A stretch of 64,000 nucleotides of DNA, taken from Polytrichum commune. Its lineage: Eukaryota; Streptophyta; Polytrichopsida; Polytrichales; Polytrichaceae. A program made the position numbers and the translations under genes. Each line of letters begins with the position of its first letter. Within the stretch, counting starts at the first letter, position 1. Below, one piece after another: positions 1 to 26,427 of the stretch. Where the stretch lies: positions 31,392,527-31,456,526 of the forward strand of contig OX485808.1 of the NCBI GenBank assembly GCA_950295325.1, read 5' to 3'. The notes beneath the pieces are model-generated. The model ran no database searches, was not told the origin of the DNA, and saw only the letters and a list, made by a program, of their open reading frames with translations.

Positions 1-549
1 AAGTTTCTTGTGACTGACTAAGTACTATGGCCGTGAATACATCACCTATTTAGTTCAGTGAGTTTCTAGGGTTAGCCTTTATGTGCACTAAGCTGAAAAG
101 CCATGTATTTTGTGAATCCACCCTCGGATTCATTCAAATTGTGATTGGATCAGGTGGGAGCAATCTTTAAAGCAAACCGCATCCACATGCTTCGTCTCTA
201 TGTCAATGCTTTTCATTGCATTCTATTCAAACCGTTCCTAACCACTAAGTAATCACCAACAGTCACATTATGTTGTTTAAGTTCAATCGTTTACATGAAC
301 GATTCCACTGTAAACCTCATGTAAGTGGTCCATATCACATCAGAGACTTTACCACTACCTCCTCTTTCAGGATTCACTAATATATAATCTATAGGATTAC
401 TGTCGGAATAAAAATTCTACTTAAACCTTGAAGTTCACAAATTGGCCATCTAACTTAATTAATAACCTGACTTTGTTCCTGTTTCTAACAAATTTCATCC
501 TGTACATATATGATCTAGGAGGTTGTGAAAGCTGAATGAGTGGGTAACC
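1..549. other. Region downstream of the PDI gene, no gene seen
   Basis: AT-rich sequence beyond the stop codon of the PDIL5-2-like gene. It presumably holds that gene's 3' UTR and terminator near position 500. I see no coding exon, RNA gene or clear repeat. Confidence 0.5.
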
Positions 550-3500
550 CTAATCTAGTTTGGGGTCATTCCGTTGAGCAAATGCTTGAGTGGCAGATCT
601 CTGTTCTGCCCATCTTCCATATTCAGCCCCCTGATAATCGGACTCCTGATATTCTTGCCTATTTTCTCGAAATGCACTATAGTCAAGACCCCTCAGTAGT
701 GTATACAAGATAGCGATAATAAGGACTGCATATGTCGCTGTGAGGCCAATATTGGCAGTCGCACGTTCGTACAAAGATGGAGGTCGCATTTTATGTCGTT
801 TGAGGCTGTTGTTGTTGAACCCATACAATAGTTTTGAAAGCTCCGACTCCACTTTGTCACCGGCGAATGCATCCGTATCATTGCTCTGTTCAACCACAGG
901 AATTCACAAGACATGATGAAAAATATACCAAAGTTCAACTAGTATATAGGTAAATGCATGGTATCAGCAATCAACATCAGTAATTGTATCAAGGTATCAA
1001 AATTGTAATACCAGTCAAATATTGCTATTTGGTGGGTATGTCAAGCAGAGAGAATCTTTGCATACCCAAGTTGTTATTGGGGACGATACCATTCTAAACC
1101 ATATTGATACTAGGGCAATTTTCCCAGGTATGAGGATTCTTGCATGGTATGTAGACCCAATGGGTATCGGAAACAAAAATACCATCAACTACCCATACCC
1201 TACTGGTATCAAAATAATGCGAAATCCTCATTTTAGAAATCCAAATGATATCCCAAAAAGACAGTACCAGACCAACACTGGTACATACGTCCAAAAAATA
1301 CACCACTATGCAACCCTAGGTAGAAAGAGTAAGTAACTCACCATCACAAAAATGTCCTCATCCCAGACAAATACTGAGGGAAGCTTGGTTGCTTTCCTGA
1401 TGTAAAATGGGCGTACAAATTCGGGCCATTCAGGGCCGACGACATACGTGAAGACAAACTTCCGATTTGCAGGTGCTGCCATCCTAAGTTTTTTCAAGAA
1501 GTGCTTCCCTTCAGGTGTTGTGTCACTTTCCACAACGGCTACCACAATTGGGCGACCATCTTCTTTCACTGGCCTCAGGGTATCCAAGCTCATGTGAGTC
1601 ACCAATGGCAGCAGATTTTGTTCAACAAACTCGGTAACATCACTTGCTGCTCCAATCAAACACAAAACTGAGAATTGTCCAGGACACCTTGTCCTCAACA
1701 GCAGAATTGTAGATTGGATGTTGTACAGTGACAAAAATAAGCCTCAGAAACAACTAGAAACATCACACCGGAAAAGGTAATACAGTCATTAGAGCTCTCC
1801 TCTAACTCAATACGACTTTCAAGTCGGCAGTTGATTGTTTTGCATACAACACCTTCCATGTTTGGTAATTTTTTGTTGCATGCTTAAAGGTATTGTGGAC
1901 GTTTAAATTTAAAGCATTCTATATCAATTCATGAAGGGTCAAACTCGTTTTGGCATGCCAAGAGATGCTCAAATGAGTTTGGCCCTCAGTGAACCTTACA
2001 AAATAGGTTGCTCTTCATTCAAATTCAAACACTACCTTCGAGCATGCACCAGGACAAGTGGAAAGTAATTATTGATATTGTATGCAAAACAAATAGTGAA
2101 AGTTATAGGGTACCAACGAAAAGTCCCACTGAGCATAACCCTGATATAGCCATGGTAACAGCTTTCTTCAGTGAGCAGTTACATGGAGGAGCCTTGATTG
2201 ATTGATTGATACTCTCTGAACTGAAACAAAAGTGACTGGGGAATCTCTACCTTCAAAAGGTCCATAGAAGGTGGACCTCTCCCCATACTCCCCGCGCATG
2301 ACCACCAACGCAGGGCCCTTGTCAAAGTCGAAGTCCATCATGATCTTGTCTGAGAACATTCCCAGAACAGCAAACCATGCCTTGGTCCGGTACTTCTTTG
2401 CAAGATCCTCTAGGTCAGATGCTTTGAGCCCAAACCCAACAAAGAGAGGAATCTCAGGCCCAATAGTTCTCACAAATTTCCGCAGATCGGCTTCAGAGCC
2501 AAAAGTCTCGATGTAAGGTGATGATAAGCGCCTCAAGTAGGATATGAGGCCATCTGCCTTTCGAGGACCCGTGTAATCTGTAGGGAACCCATTGATGAAA
2601 AACTTCAGGGTCGGAAAGGCACTGAAAACACAACAATCAGTCACTCCAGTGCCAATCCCAAACCAACCCTCAATTTTTATCAGGATGCTAACTAACCAAT
2701 ACCTAGACACAAAGAAAATGACAAATGCTGCCTGCTCCAATGATCACTAAGGTAAGTGGGCCTTAAACGGACATTTTTTTTCCCTCTGCACCCAGTTCTT
2801 GTAGGATACAAAGCACGCAATTTGTCCGAGATGATTAACAAATCCAAATCATGCTCATCACCATTTTCCTCATCGTTTATGGAGTTCATATGAATAACTG
2901 GTTCATTATCAAAGTGAAGATTATTGTGCCCATTAAGTGGTCATATAGGTCCCCCCCCCCCACTTATATTGACTACTGAGCCTAGAATGGTTAACAATTT
3001 TTGAGCACGTAGACCAATCTCTTTTAAACACATGATGCCTTTTTGGTGTCTGTTTTTATATTCACACCTAACCAATGACCTAACCATAAACCACTCAAAT
3101 ATAGGTGTCCACATTTCAGGAATGTCTTATAAAAACTGGTCTATCTTACTACAACTCCTTTGACCTCCCTTGCACTGACGAGAAGATCAAGTATATGCGG
3201 GGTGTATAGAAATGATCACTTGCAGAAAGTCCAAAACAGCATAGGTGTTTCCTTCACAGTATGCAACAGAGAGTGTTTCTCACATGATGTGAAATGACTT
3301 CCAAATAGACTGTTGTAAGCTCAAAATAGATGGAATGAGAGAACAGACAATTCGAGAACCAAAACCCATGACTTTGTACAGTGTCAATAAACTGGAGCCA
3401 AAGGAAGAAAAGTTTCGCGAGAAGCCAGCACCACAGTTCACAGATGAGAGATTACCTGATTTTATACTGTGAGGCAATTCTTGAGAATTTCTCAGCGTCA

Positions 3501-4913
3501 ATTTTGGCCAACACAATTGGGCGTGAATCCTTGGCTAGAATAGGAGCTGCAATTTCCAGCTGCAGACAACATCACAAACACGATAAGAAAAACAAGATTG
3601 CTGTATCCACCTGTTCTTAAATCTTTCAAATGACGCAATGAACACTAAAAACCCTAAATAAGGCATACTTAGTGCATTGGTATCTCCTTTCAATTGCTAC
3701 CAACGAACATCTAAAACATTATCAATGTAATAATAATAGATATATACTCAATGCTCAAAGTGACGGTTTAAGCACCATCTACCTCACACTTCCTCCGGCG
3801 AACATGTGTGTAGCTAACAGTGAAAACTACTTGTAGTGGACTGCTTTTCCATACCCAACATAGGAAAATTCAAGTCAAGGGCCTAACTTTAAGGTAGAGC
3901 ATACTAAAACCAACACTCCGCCCAAAACCTAAAACCTAAAATCTCCCGTGTGGGTATTGATTTTAGGTCAACTATCAGTAAATCTTTGGATCCTTATAAC
4001 TTTTGCAAAAGGGATTCAATCAATGCATACTTTGGTTCGTTGGAACCCCCTGAAACATCTCAAACTTTAACAATATAATAGTAGTAGATACACTTAGCGC
4101 TTGGAGTGACGGTTTAAGCACCATCTACCTTGCAATTCCTCTTGCCAAAATACGCAAAGCTAGCAGTGAAACTACTTACTTCCAGTGCACTGATTTTCCA
4201 TACTCATAATCATCACAACTCAGGAATACTTGATTCCAGGGCCTGACCTTAAGGTAGAGCATGCTAAGACCAACACCCTAAATTTTTGCACTATGAGAGT
4301 GTCCACCACCTTGACATCAGGATCCCATGTCGGTGTTGGTCTTAGGTCATCTACCAGGGGCGCTTCAAATCCTTACAACTATCGCAAACAGGATTCAAAT
4401 GAGGCATAGTTAGGTGCATTGGAATCCCTTTAAATTGCTAACAAGAAACATCTACAACTTTATCAATATAATAATAGTAGATACAACTCAGCGCTTACAG
4501 TGTCGGGTTTAGCACCATCTGCACTTAACAACTCAGAAAATCACTTCTTCAACACATGAAGGGGTGGAAGGGAAGATTAGGTAAGGGTAATAGTCGAAGA
4601 ATTTTCTCACCTCCGGTGCCAGACGCTTACAGTAGCCACACCAGGGCGCGTAGAAGTCCACCAATATGTAATCATACTTTGCGATCGCGGCCTCGAAGCT
4701 GTCATCTGTGAGCTCCACAACATGGCCGAAGAAGCTGCTCTCCTGCACAACCTCGCCTCCTACAAACTCTGAATCGTCGAAGCTCTCATCTGCAAGCTCA
4801 TGTTGTGCCGCCACTCCACTACACAACGACAACGAGAACAACAACAGCACCACCACCAAGCATGGTGGTGATACCAGGCGCCAGGATTTCAAGCTCCCTG
4901 CCCACTCCGCCAT
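550..4913 (-). CDS. PDIL5-2: Protein disulfide isomerase-like 5-2 type, membrane-anchored
   Basis: ER thiol oxidoreductase that would catalyse disulfide formation or exchange in secretory proteins. Five coding exons: 4913-4611, 3559-3456, 2621-2251, 1646-1342 and 885-550. All junctions are GT-AG and in phase, giving 472 aa. I chose the ATG at 4913 because it sits in GCAGCCATGGCG and leads straight into a signal peptide with a hydrophobic core ([16 protein letters not shown]); an in-frame ATG further upstream (4964) is less likely. The thioredoxin domain carries the active site [11 protein letters not shown], with Tyr where classical PDIs have His (CGHC), and continues across the first splice as LEIAAPILA. 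Exons 3 and 4 encode redox-inactive thioredoxin-like folds. Exon 5 has one membrane segment ([15 protein letters not shown]) and a polar cytosolic tail without a KDEL-type signal. Length and layout fit plant PDIL5-2 proteins; the exact subfamily is inferred. Confidence 0.92.
2765..3160. repeat. Dispersed repeat family, copy in PDI intron 2
   Basis: Shared landmarks include TCTTGTAGGATACAAA-type sequence, GAATAACTGGTTCATTATCAAAGTGA and a segment around GAGCCTAGAATGG. Related copies lie near 5320-5545, 26695-26890 and 60075-60435. All are diverged and non-coding; element ends were not resolved. Confidence 0.6.
3640..4535. repeat. Three diverged tandem copies inside PDI intron 1
   Basis: A block containing GACGGTTTAAGCACCATCTAC, preceded by a run of ATAATAATAGTAGATA, occurs around 3670-3790, 4030-4140 and 4400-4530. 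Spacing is about 350-395 bp. Intervening segments such as the one with CCTAACTTTAAGGTAGAGCAT (3880) and CCTGACCTTAAGGTAGAGCAT (4240) are also shared. This is a local tandem duplication that lengthened intron 1; no coding capacity is seen. Confidence 0.7.
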
Positions 4914-6680
4914 GGCTGCCAAACTCCCGACACCGAAGAAAGAATGCCAACCTTTGGGTTGCAAATTCGGAGCTAAAGTTCACAGTTTTGGCATTGAAAG
5001 TTGGCTTGGTAGCGCGCTCTCTCTCTCTCTCTCTCTCTCTGCTCCTGAGTCTAGAATCTACTCTGCTTGGAGATTTCAGGTAGGCTAAGCCTTGGCCTAG
5101 GTGATGATGATTCGTCCACGTGGATGGTGCTTAGTCAGACCAAGTTTGGAAGTTTGGGTTAAGGTATGTGGGTGTTATTTAGTTCATTTTTCATGTTCTC
5201 CAAATTCTACTGATTAGATTTACACCATAAATCTCATGTTGCGTTACCAAATCTACAACGAAACATCTCCAAAAACCGAATTGAAAATCATACCTCCTCT
5301 TATCTAGTTATGGTCATTCAAAGTGCACGTTTTGTTGAGTTCTTAACTAGATACATGGGTCCTCCCAATTGTGTTCATTATCAAGTGTAGAGTAGTTATT
5401 GATACTTGAAGACATAGTCAATCTCTTATGAACATGTGTCTTTATGATGTTTGCTCTTTAATCCTCACCAAACCACACACCAATCAAATATAGGGGTCCG
5501 ATTAAGAAAATGAGCCACTTTAGACCCATCTACCCTTACATATAGCAAGAACATGAGTAACTTAGTACCGGTATTCAAGTACGTTTGAACCAAGTGGCAA
5601 GACCTAGTCCAAAATTACAACTTGTTGCATGAATTATAGGAATACAAATGGTGGTATGATTATGACAAGTGTATGACAACATGATTTCAAGCTCCACTAT
5701 TAACAAATCCGCTCGTCATGACTACCGACTCCAACGAGGAAAGAATGTGAAACTTTGGCTTCCAAATTTTGGCACAAATTGTTGTCTTGGAAGCTAGATC
5801 GTGTTCTCCTAAGTCTAGAATCTACTATGGTTGGCGGTTTCAACTAGGACTTTGTCTAGGCCTAGGGGATGATGATTTCTCCACATGGATGGGATGCTCA
5901 ATCAAAACTGCTTTTGGAGGTTCATAACATTCCTTAGCCCTGTGAAGCATGTTCACTTTCTCATGTTTGTAAATCTAATCTCCTATCCACTCTAGGTTCA
6001 AGATGGAATCTCAAACATATAGTTTGTATTATTACGCAATTTTATTCTAGAATCAAAGTTCACCCAACTTAGATTATTCCCATGGAAAGAGAACATGTTG
6101 TCCCCACTTCTACATCATTATGTTTAGGTTGATGTAAATAACTCGTATATAAGTAAAGTTGAACCAAGGCCTAGTCCAATAGTACGACATGGTTGAGTTG
6201 TATGAGCAAATGTGTGTTAGTATTGCAAATGGTGACGTGATTGTGGCAACATTGAAACGGACTTTATTAGAGTAACTTTTTCTTTTAATCTACCACAGTT
6301 GGAGATTTCAACTAGGTTAGTCTAGACCTAGATAAAGACAATTAGTTGTCCACATGGATAATTTGTCCAAGTCAAACCTAGTTGGACATTTGGGTTGTTA
6401 TGAGTATATATAATTAGGTTAGTATGGACCAATACCTAGTCCACAATTACAATGTGTTTGAGTTACATGGCCAAATCCATTGACTCAATGACACGTGTGG
6501 GTATGGCTTTGATAATAATCAAATAATTGTCCTCTGTAATCTATTATTGTATAAGGTTTCAACTAGGATATTAGCGTGGTCTAGGTCTAGATAATGATGA
6601 TGATGATCTTTCTATATGGTACATAGTCGAACCTAATTTGGGAGTTTGGTTGATTGTTAGTAACTTAGTAACTCGTAACA
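4885..6680. repeat. Decayed tandem copies of the PDI first-exon and promoter segment
   Basis: The segment at 4885-5160 holds the start of PDI exon 1 and its leader. It recurs in decayed form at 5685-5935, with shared landmarks AAGAAAGAATG, TCTAGAATCTACT and GATGATGATT. Shorter copies of its distal part, around GGAGATTTCAACTAGG, lie at 6295-6430 and 6555-6670. The copies have no open frame. They look like partial duplications of the gene's 5' end. Confidence 0.65.
5014..5041. repeat. CT dinucleotide repeat in the PDI 5' leader
   Basis: An uninterrupted run of about 12 CT units lies some 100 bp upstream of the PDI start codon. Read on the gene's strand it is a GA tract, which is common in plant core promoters and 5' UTRs. 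Confidence 0.8.
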
Positions 6681-7700
6681 TTTTGAAACCTCATAAGAAA
6701 ATGTCTTTTTTGGTCTACCTTCAAGAATAAAATCCAAAATTCAAGGTCCTTTGATGGGGTGCATGAATGATAAGCATAGTCAAGTGACATACCACCATTG
6801 GTGAAAACCGTATTGTTGCATGTCCTCGGGCATGAAGCCTTCTCACATCTACCAAGATTTGGTCGATGAGGTGTGCCTTGAATGGAATCATTCTCTTAGG
6901 TCATCTGGATTCCCTAAGAATCATTCCATTTGTGTCGGGATACTACATACACTTTTTCGCTATGCAATTAACTACATTCACAAGTGTGGGGTGAAAACCT
7001 ATACCATCAATCCATCATAGTTATTTACAATGTCTCTCCAAGAGGGATGAAACCATGGGTTTAATCTTTCTTTGGAGGATTTTTGGAATTTATCAAGAGC
7101 TCATTAGCTATTAACCTAGTTTGAAAGTTGGGTGAAACTCCTTGGATTTCCTCTTGCCATCCCAAAAGCTTTGAATTTATTAGAATTTAGCACATAGTTT
7201 GCCCATGGGGACCCATCACCTAAATCATGGGTCAACTTATACAAGGTCAACATTCTAATACAATATGACAAGATGGGAAACCAAATTTCAATAGCTGACA
7301 CCACTCTTTATAGCAAGGTAATTTAAGTCTCAAGTAAACTTGGATGACTTCCATAGGAATTGCCACCCTAAATCATGGATAAGCCTATGCTTAGCCCACA
7401 TTATAATATGACAAGTTAAGAAGCCGGTTTTTAACAACCCAACACTACTCTTCAAACAAGACAAACTAAACTTCAAAAAATAACTTATGTGTAAGCTTTT
7501 TAAACTCACGTTTTAGCTAATCTCACCGGGAGTTTGATGCGAAGACTTTACGAATACCAAACTCTAACGTTTTCCACCATCTAATTCCACAAACCTCAAT
7601 GAAAACCGTTTGTAAGTACCAAAGTGGCAAAGAGTACCTAAACCTATGCACAAAATTTCAAAACCCCCCCCAAAACAATATTCTAGTGGCAACTCAACTC
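6681..7700. other. Intergenic, no gene seen
   Basis: AT-rich spacer between the divergent PDI and SMC3 genes. Short frames occur on both strands but none has recognisable domains, splice context or codon bias. Confidence 0.4.
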
Positions 7701-8069
7701 CAAAACTTGGGGCCAATGGAAAGCCGAGGAGGTTCCCGCCATATCCGACCCGTTCCCCGCTCCCCGACCCGTTATTCCTCATTGCCCTCCCGCGCTCTCC
7801 GAAACCAAGCAGCTGCGGGCGTTGAAGCAATTTCGGAGCCACGGCTGTTACGTTCGATTCTTCCATCCAGAGCGAAATCCCGTGTTGAAAGTTACGTATC
7901 AATCACCTCTTAAACATCTCTCGAACGGCGAAGAATTACAGCCTTGACGAGAATTTTAATTTCTCCGGTTTCTGGCGGTCAATGGATGTATAGCCAATCT
8001 CTGGCTATGGTGTTTGGACAAATTGCATCGTAGGCTTGCGAAAGACAAAGAGCCTTGCGGTGTGGCAAG
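7700..8069 (+). promoter_or_regulatory. Probable SMC3 promoter and 5' UTR
   Basis: GC and CpG content rises sharply just upstream of the SMC3 start codon, unlike the AT-rich flanks. This is where transcription of SMC3 is expected to begin. A short upstream ATG at 7984 stops at once. No TATA box could be assigned with confidence. Confidence 0.4.
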
Positions 8070-23978
<15,909 letters not shown>

Positions 23979-25529
23979 AAGCTCGAGCTTGTGTATGAAA
24001 GGTGTAGATTATTAGATGCAAATAGGTCATTTCGGTAGCATATCAGGTGCACATGCATTTCTCTCCGAGGGGATATGTTTTCATAGGATATATGGCTTTA
24101 TGAGCTGTTGATTGTAATTAGGTGGAAAGCCTGGGTCCTTGCAAATGTAGGATTATGATTTGTCAATCCTACACAACCTGTGATGTGGAAGCTGATGAGG
24201 TCTGTAGTTGGGACATTCGTCGAACACAACCTCAACTCTAGCTAAAGTAGTTGTAATTGAATTGCTTCATTGATGGTTACGAAATTTCGACGATTTGCTA
24301 ACTCCTTGAAATTCCCACATTACACTGAATTTCTAATGTAGGGAGTAGCCTTTTGGGTTTACACAATATTACATGCATGATTTCATAGAACAGAAATCAG
24401 AAAACCCCCACAGGTTAGTAAAGTTTCTCAGTCCTGGCAAAAAGGGACTAGCACCCTGTGAGTCCACTTAGTAACATTACTGTTTTGACAGTTTCACTCA
24501 CATTTGTCTAAACATTTATGGGATATTGTGAAGGGTGGTCCACTATTGGAAGCAGTGGTGAATAATAGGCAAAACATACCCTAAACATAGATGTCGTGCA
24601 CTGGTGTGTTGTGTATGCTTCAGATCGTGTGCGTTGTAGTTAACTCATGCATTAAGTGTGAACAGTAAAAAACACTCACAACTTAACAGAGCCAATAAAA
24701 GCAATGCATGTTTTCCCACTGCAATACTGGCACAGGTTACATTTCCATGTCAAATTGATCATATCCCAAACCAATGTGCGAGTGAAACAAGCAAACTACC
24801 GAATTGTTAACTAGAATGAGATTGGACTATGTGCTCAACAAAATATGGATGTCATCCAGGATTGAAATCCTAAGACGATAGGGAGGGCCTTTGTAAACAC
24901 TACGGGGTGAACTTCCATGTAGGTTGCTTGCCCACCAAATTCTAGTGGGAATAAGGACAAACTCTCCCAAATGTAGATGGAATCAGGTGGGGGGTAGGGT
25001 TCGTATGTGCCAATGCTACACTCATCTTCTCAAATCTAGGCCCACCTACTAATCTCCTCCAGGTCATCAAAGATGGAGCTCTAGACCATTGGTCTTCAAA
25101 TATTTTAATGACCAACATTTGTAGGTTAAAAAATGTTTTAGTGGACACATGAAAGTTTAGCAGCACATGGAAGTCCACCCTCCACATTCTAGTACACCAC
25201 GAGAATGTGGTTGGTTGGCAACTTGTGTTTATCTACATGAAAACACCTCCAACCCTCTATTATTTAGAATATAGTGGCGAGCGGCCTACATGAAAAGTCA
25301 CTCTTAGAAGAGAAAGAATCTCCACTCTAACCTCTTTGAACTGTTACATCTCAACTATGATTCTCCTGAAACTTGAAATGACAATGTTCGGGACTTGCAG
25401 TTGCTAACTAATCCCCATCCGATCCAGCGGCCAAAGTTACTTCAATCTTTGAACCAACTCTCTGAAGCTGCCAATTTCCAGAGCAACAATGTTGCTTGGT
25501 GATCATGGTGCCAGATGCTCATTGCGATT
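23979..25529. other. SMC3 3' UTR and intergenic DNA
   Basis: The stop codon lies within GAATAAAAG, so an AATAAA hexamer overlaps it; the real polyadenylation site is probably further on. I see no other gene or RNA in the rest of the interval. Confidence 0.4.
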
Positions 25530-25537
25530 GCGTGGAA

Positions 25538-25765
25538 CAGTGCCCGGGAAGTTTTTGGGCATATATAGTCGGTCAAGATCCTAGTGATTCTAAATCAACC
25601 GGTTACAAGTTGACATCTTCTGGTTTGGCTTTATTCATTTGAGGTAGATTTCATAGATTCCTAAAAAATGATCAGTAATTCTCCTGAAGTCTTGAACTTC
25701 AACCGGTTATTTCTCAAACTCAACCAGTTCATCTGTAACTAACCGCCGGTTCTCCCCGAGCAGTG
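25538..25765 (+). mobile_element. hAT-like MITE, copy A
   Basis: A 228-bp non-coding element flanked by a perfect 8-bp duplication GCGTGGAA (25530-25537 and 25766-25773). The ends CAGTGCCCGGG and, read inward from the right, CACTGCTCGGG form an imperfect terminal inverted repeat. The interior carries repeated AACCGGTT motifs. An 8-bp duplication with CAGTG-type ends is characteristic of hAT transposons. No transposase is encoded. Confidence 0.85.
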
Positions 25766-25978
25766 GCGTGGAATCCTGGACCAGTATGGGCCACAATTGC
25801 GACTCGAGTCCCTGGAAAGTTGTCACAAGGAACTCCTTTCTGTCCCACATGCTGTAGTGGCAATACAAGTATGTGTGCAGACTTGACAGTAGGCATTGTC
25901 AATCCATTGTATTCTCGTGGACGATAATTGTTCTGTGACATGAAATCATGGCTTCCAGGAGCTTGCCCGCCTTCCAAG

Positions 25979-26205
25979 CAATGAACGGGGAGAACCGACC
26001 GCTAGTTATAGATGAACCGGTTGAGTTTGAGAAATAACTGGTTGAAGTTCAAGACTTCAGGAGAATTGCTCATCGTTTTGGAGGAATATAGAGAATATAC
26101 CTCCAATTAATAAAGAACAGCTGAAAGGTGTTAATATGTAACCGGTTGGACTTGGAAACACTAGGATCTCGACCGATTATTTCCCAAAAATCTCCCCGGA
26201 CACTG
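25979..26205 (-). mobile_element. hAT-like MITE, copy B (inverted)
   Basis: A 227-bp copy of the same family in opposite orientation to copy A, so the two form a long inverted repeat around a 213-bp spacer. It is flanked by CTTCCAAG (25971-25978) and CTTCCCAG (26206-26213), a duplication matching at 7 of 8 bases. Confidence 0.85.
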
Positions 26206-26214
26206 CTTCCCAGT

Positions 26215-26419
26215 CAATGATCGGGGAGATTTTTGGATATAACCGGTTGAGATCCTAGTGTTTGCAAGTCCAACCGGTTACATGTTGACATCCTCCGGTT
26301 TTCCTGTATTAAATTAGGGTATATTCCATAAATTCCTCTAAAATGATCGGTAATTCTCCTGCAGTTTTGAACTTCAACCGGTTCATCTGTAACTAACTGC
26401 CGGTTCTCCCCGATCATAG
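26215..26419 (+). mobile_element. hAT-like MITE, copy C
   Basis: A 205-bp copy starting nine bases after copy B. It has ends of the type ATGATCGGGGAGA and a perfect 8-bp duplication TTCCCAGT (26207-26214 and 26420-26427). Its target overlaps the right duplication of copy B by seven bases, so two insertions used nearly the same site. Confidence 0.87.
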
Positions 26420-26427
26420 TTCCCAGT

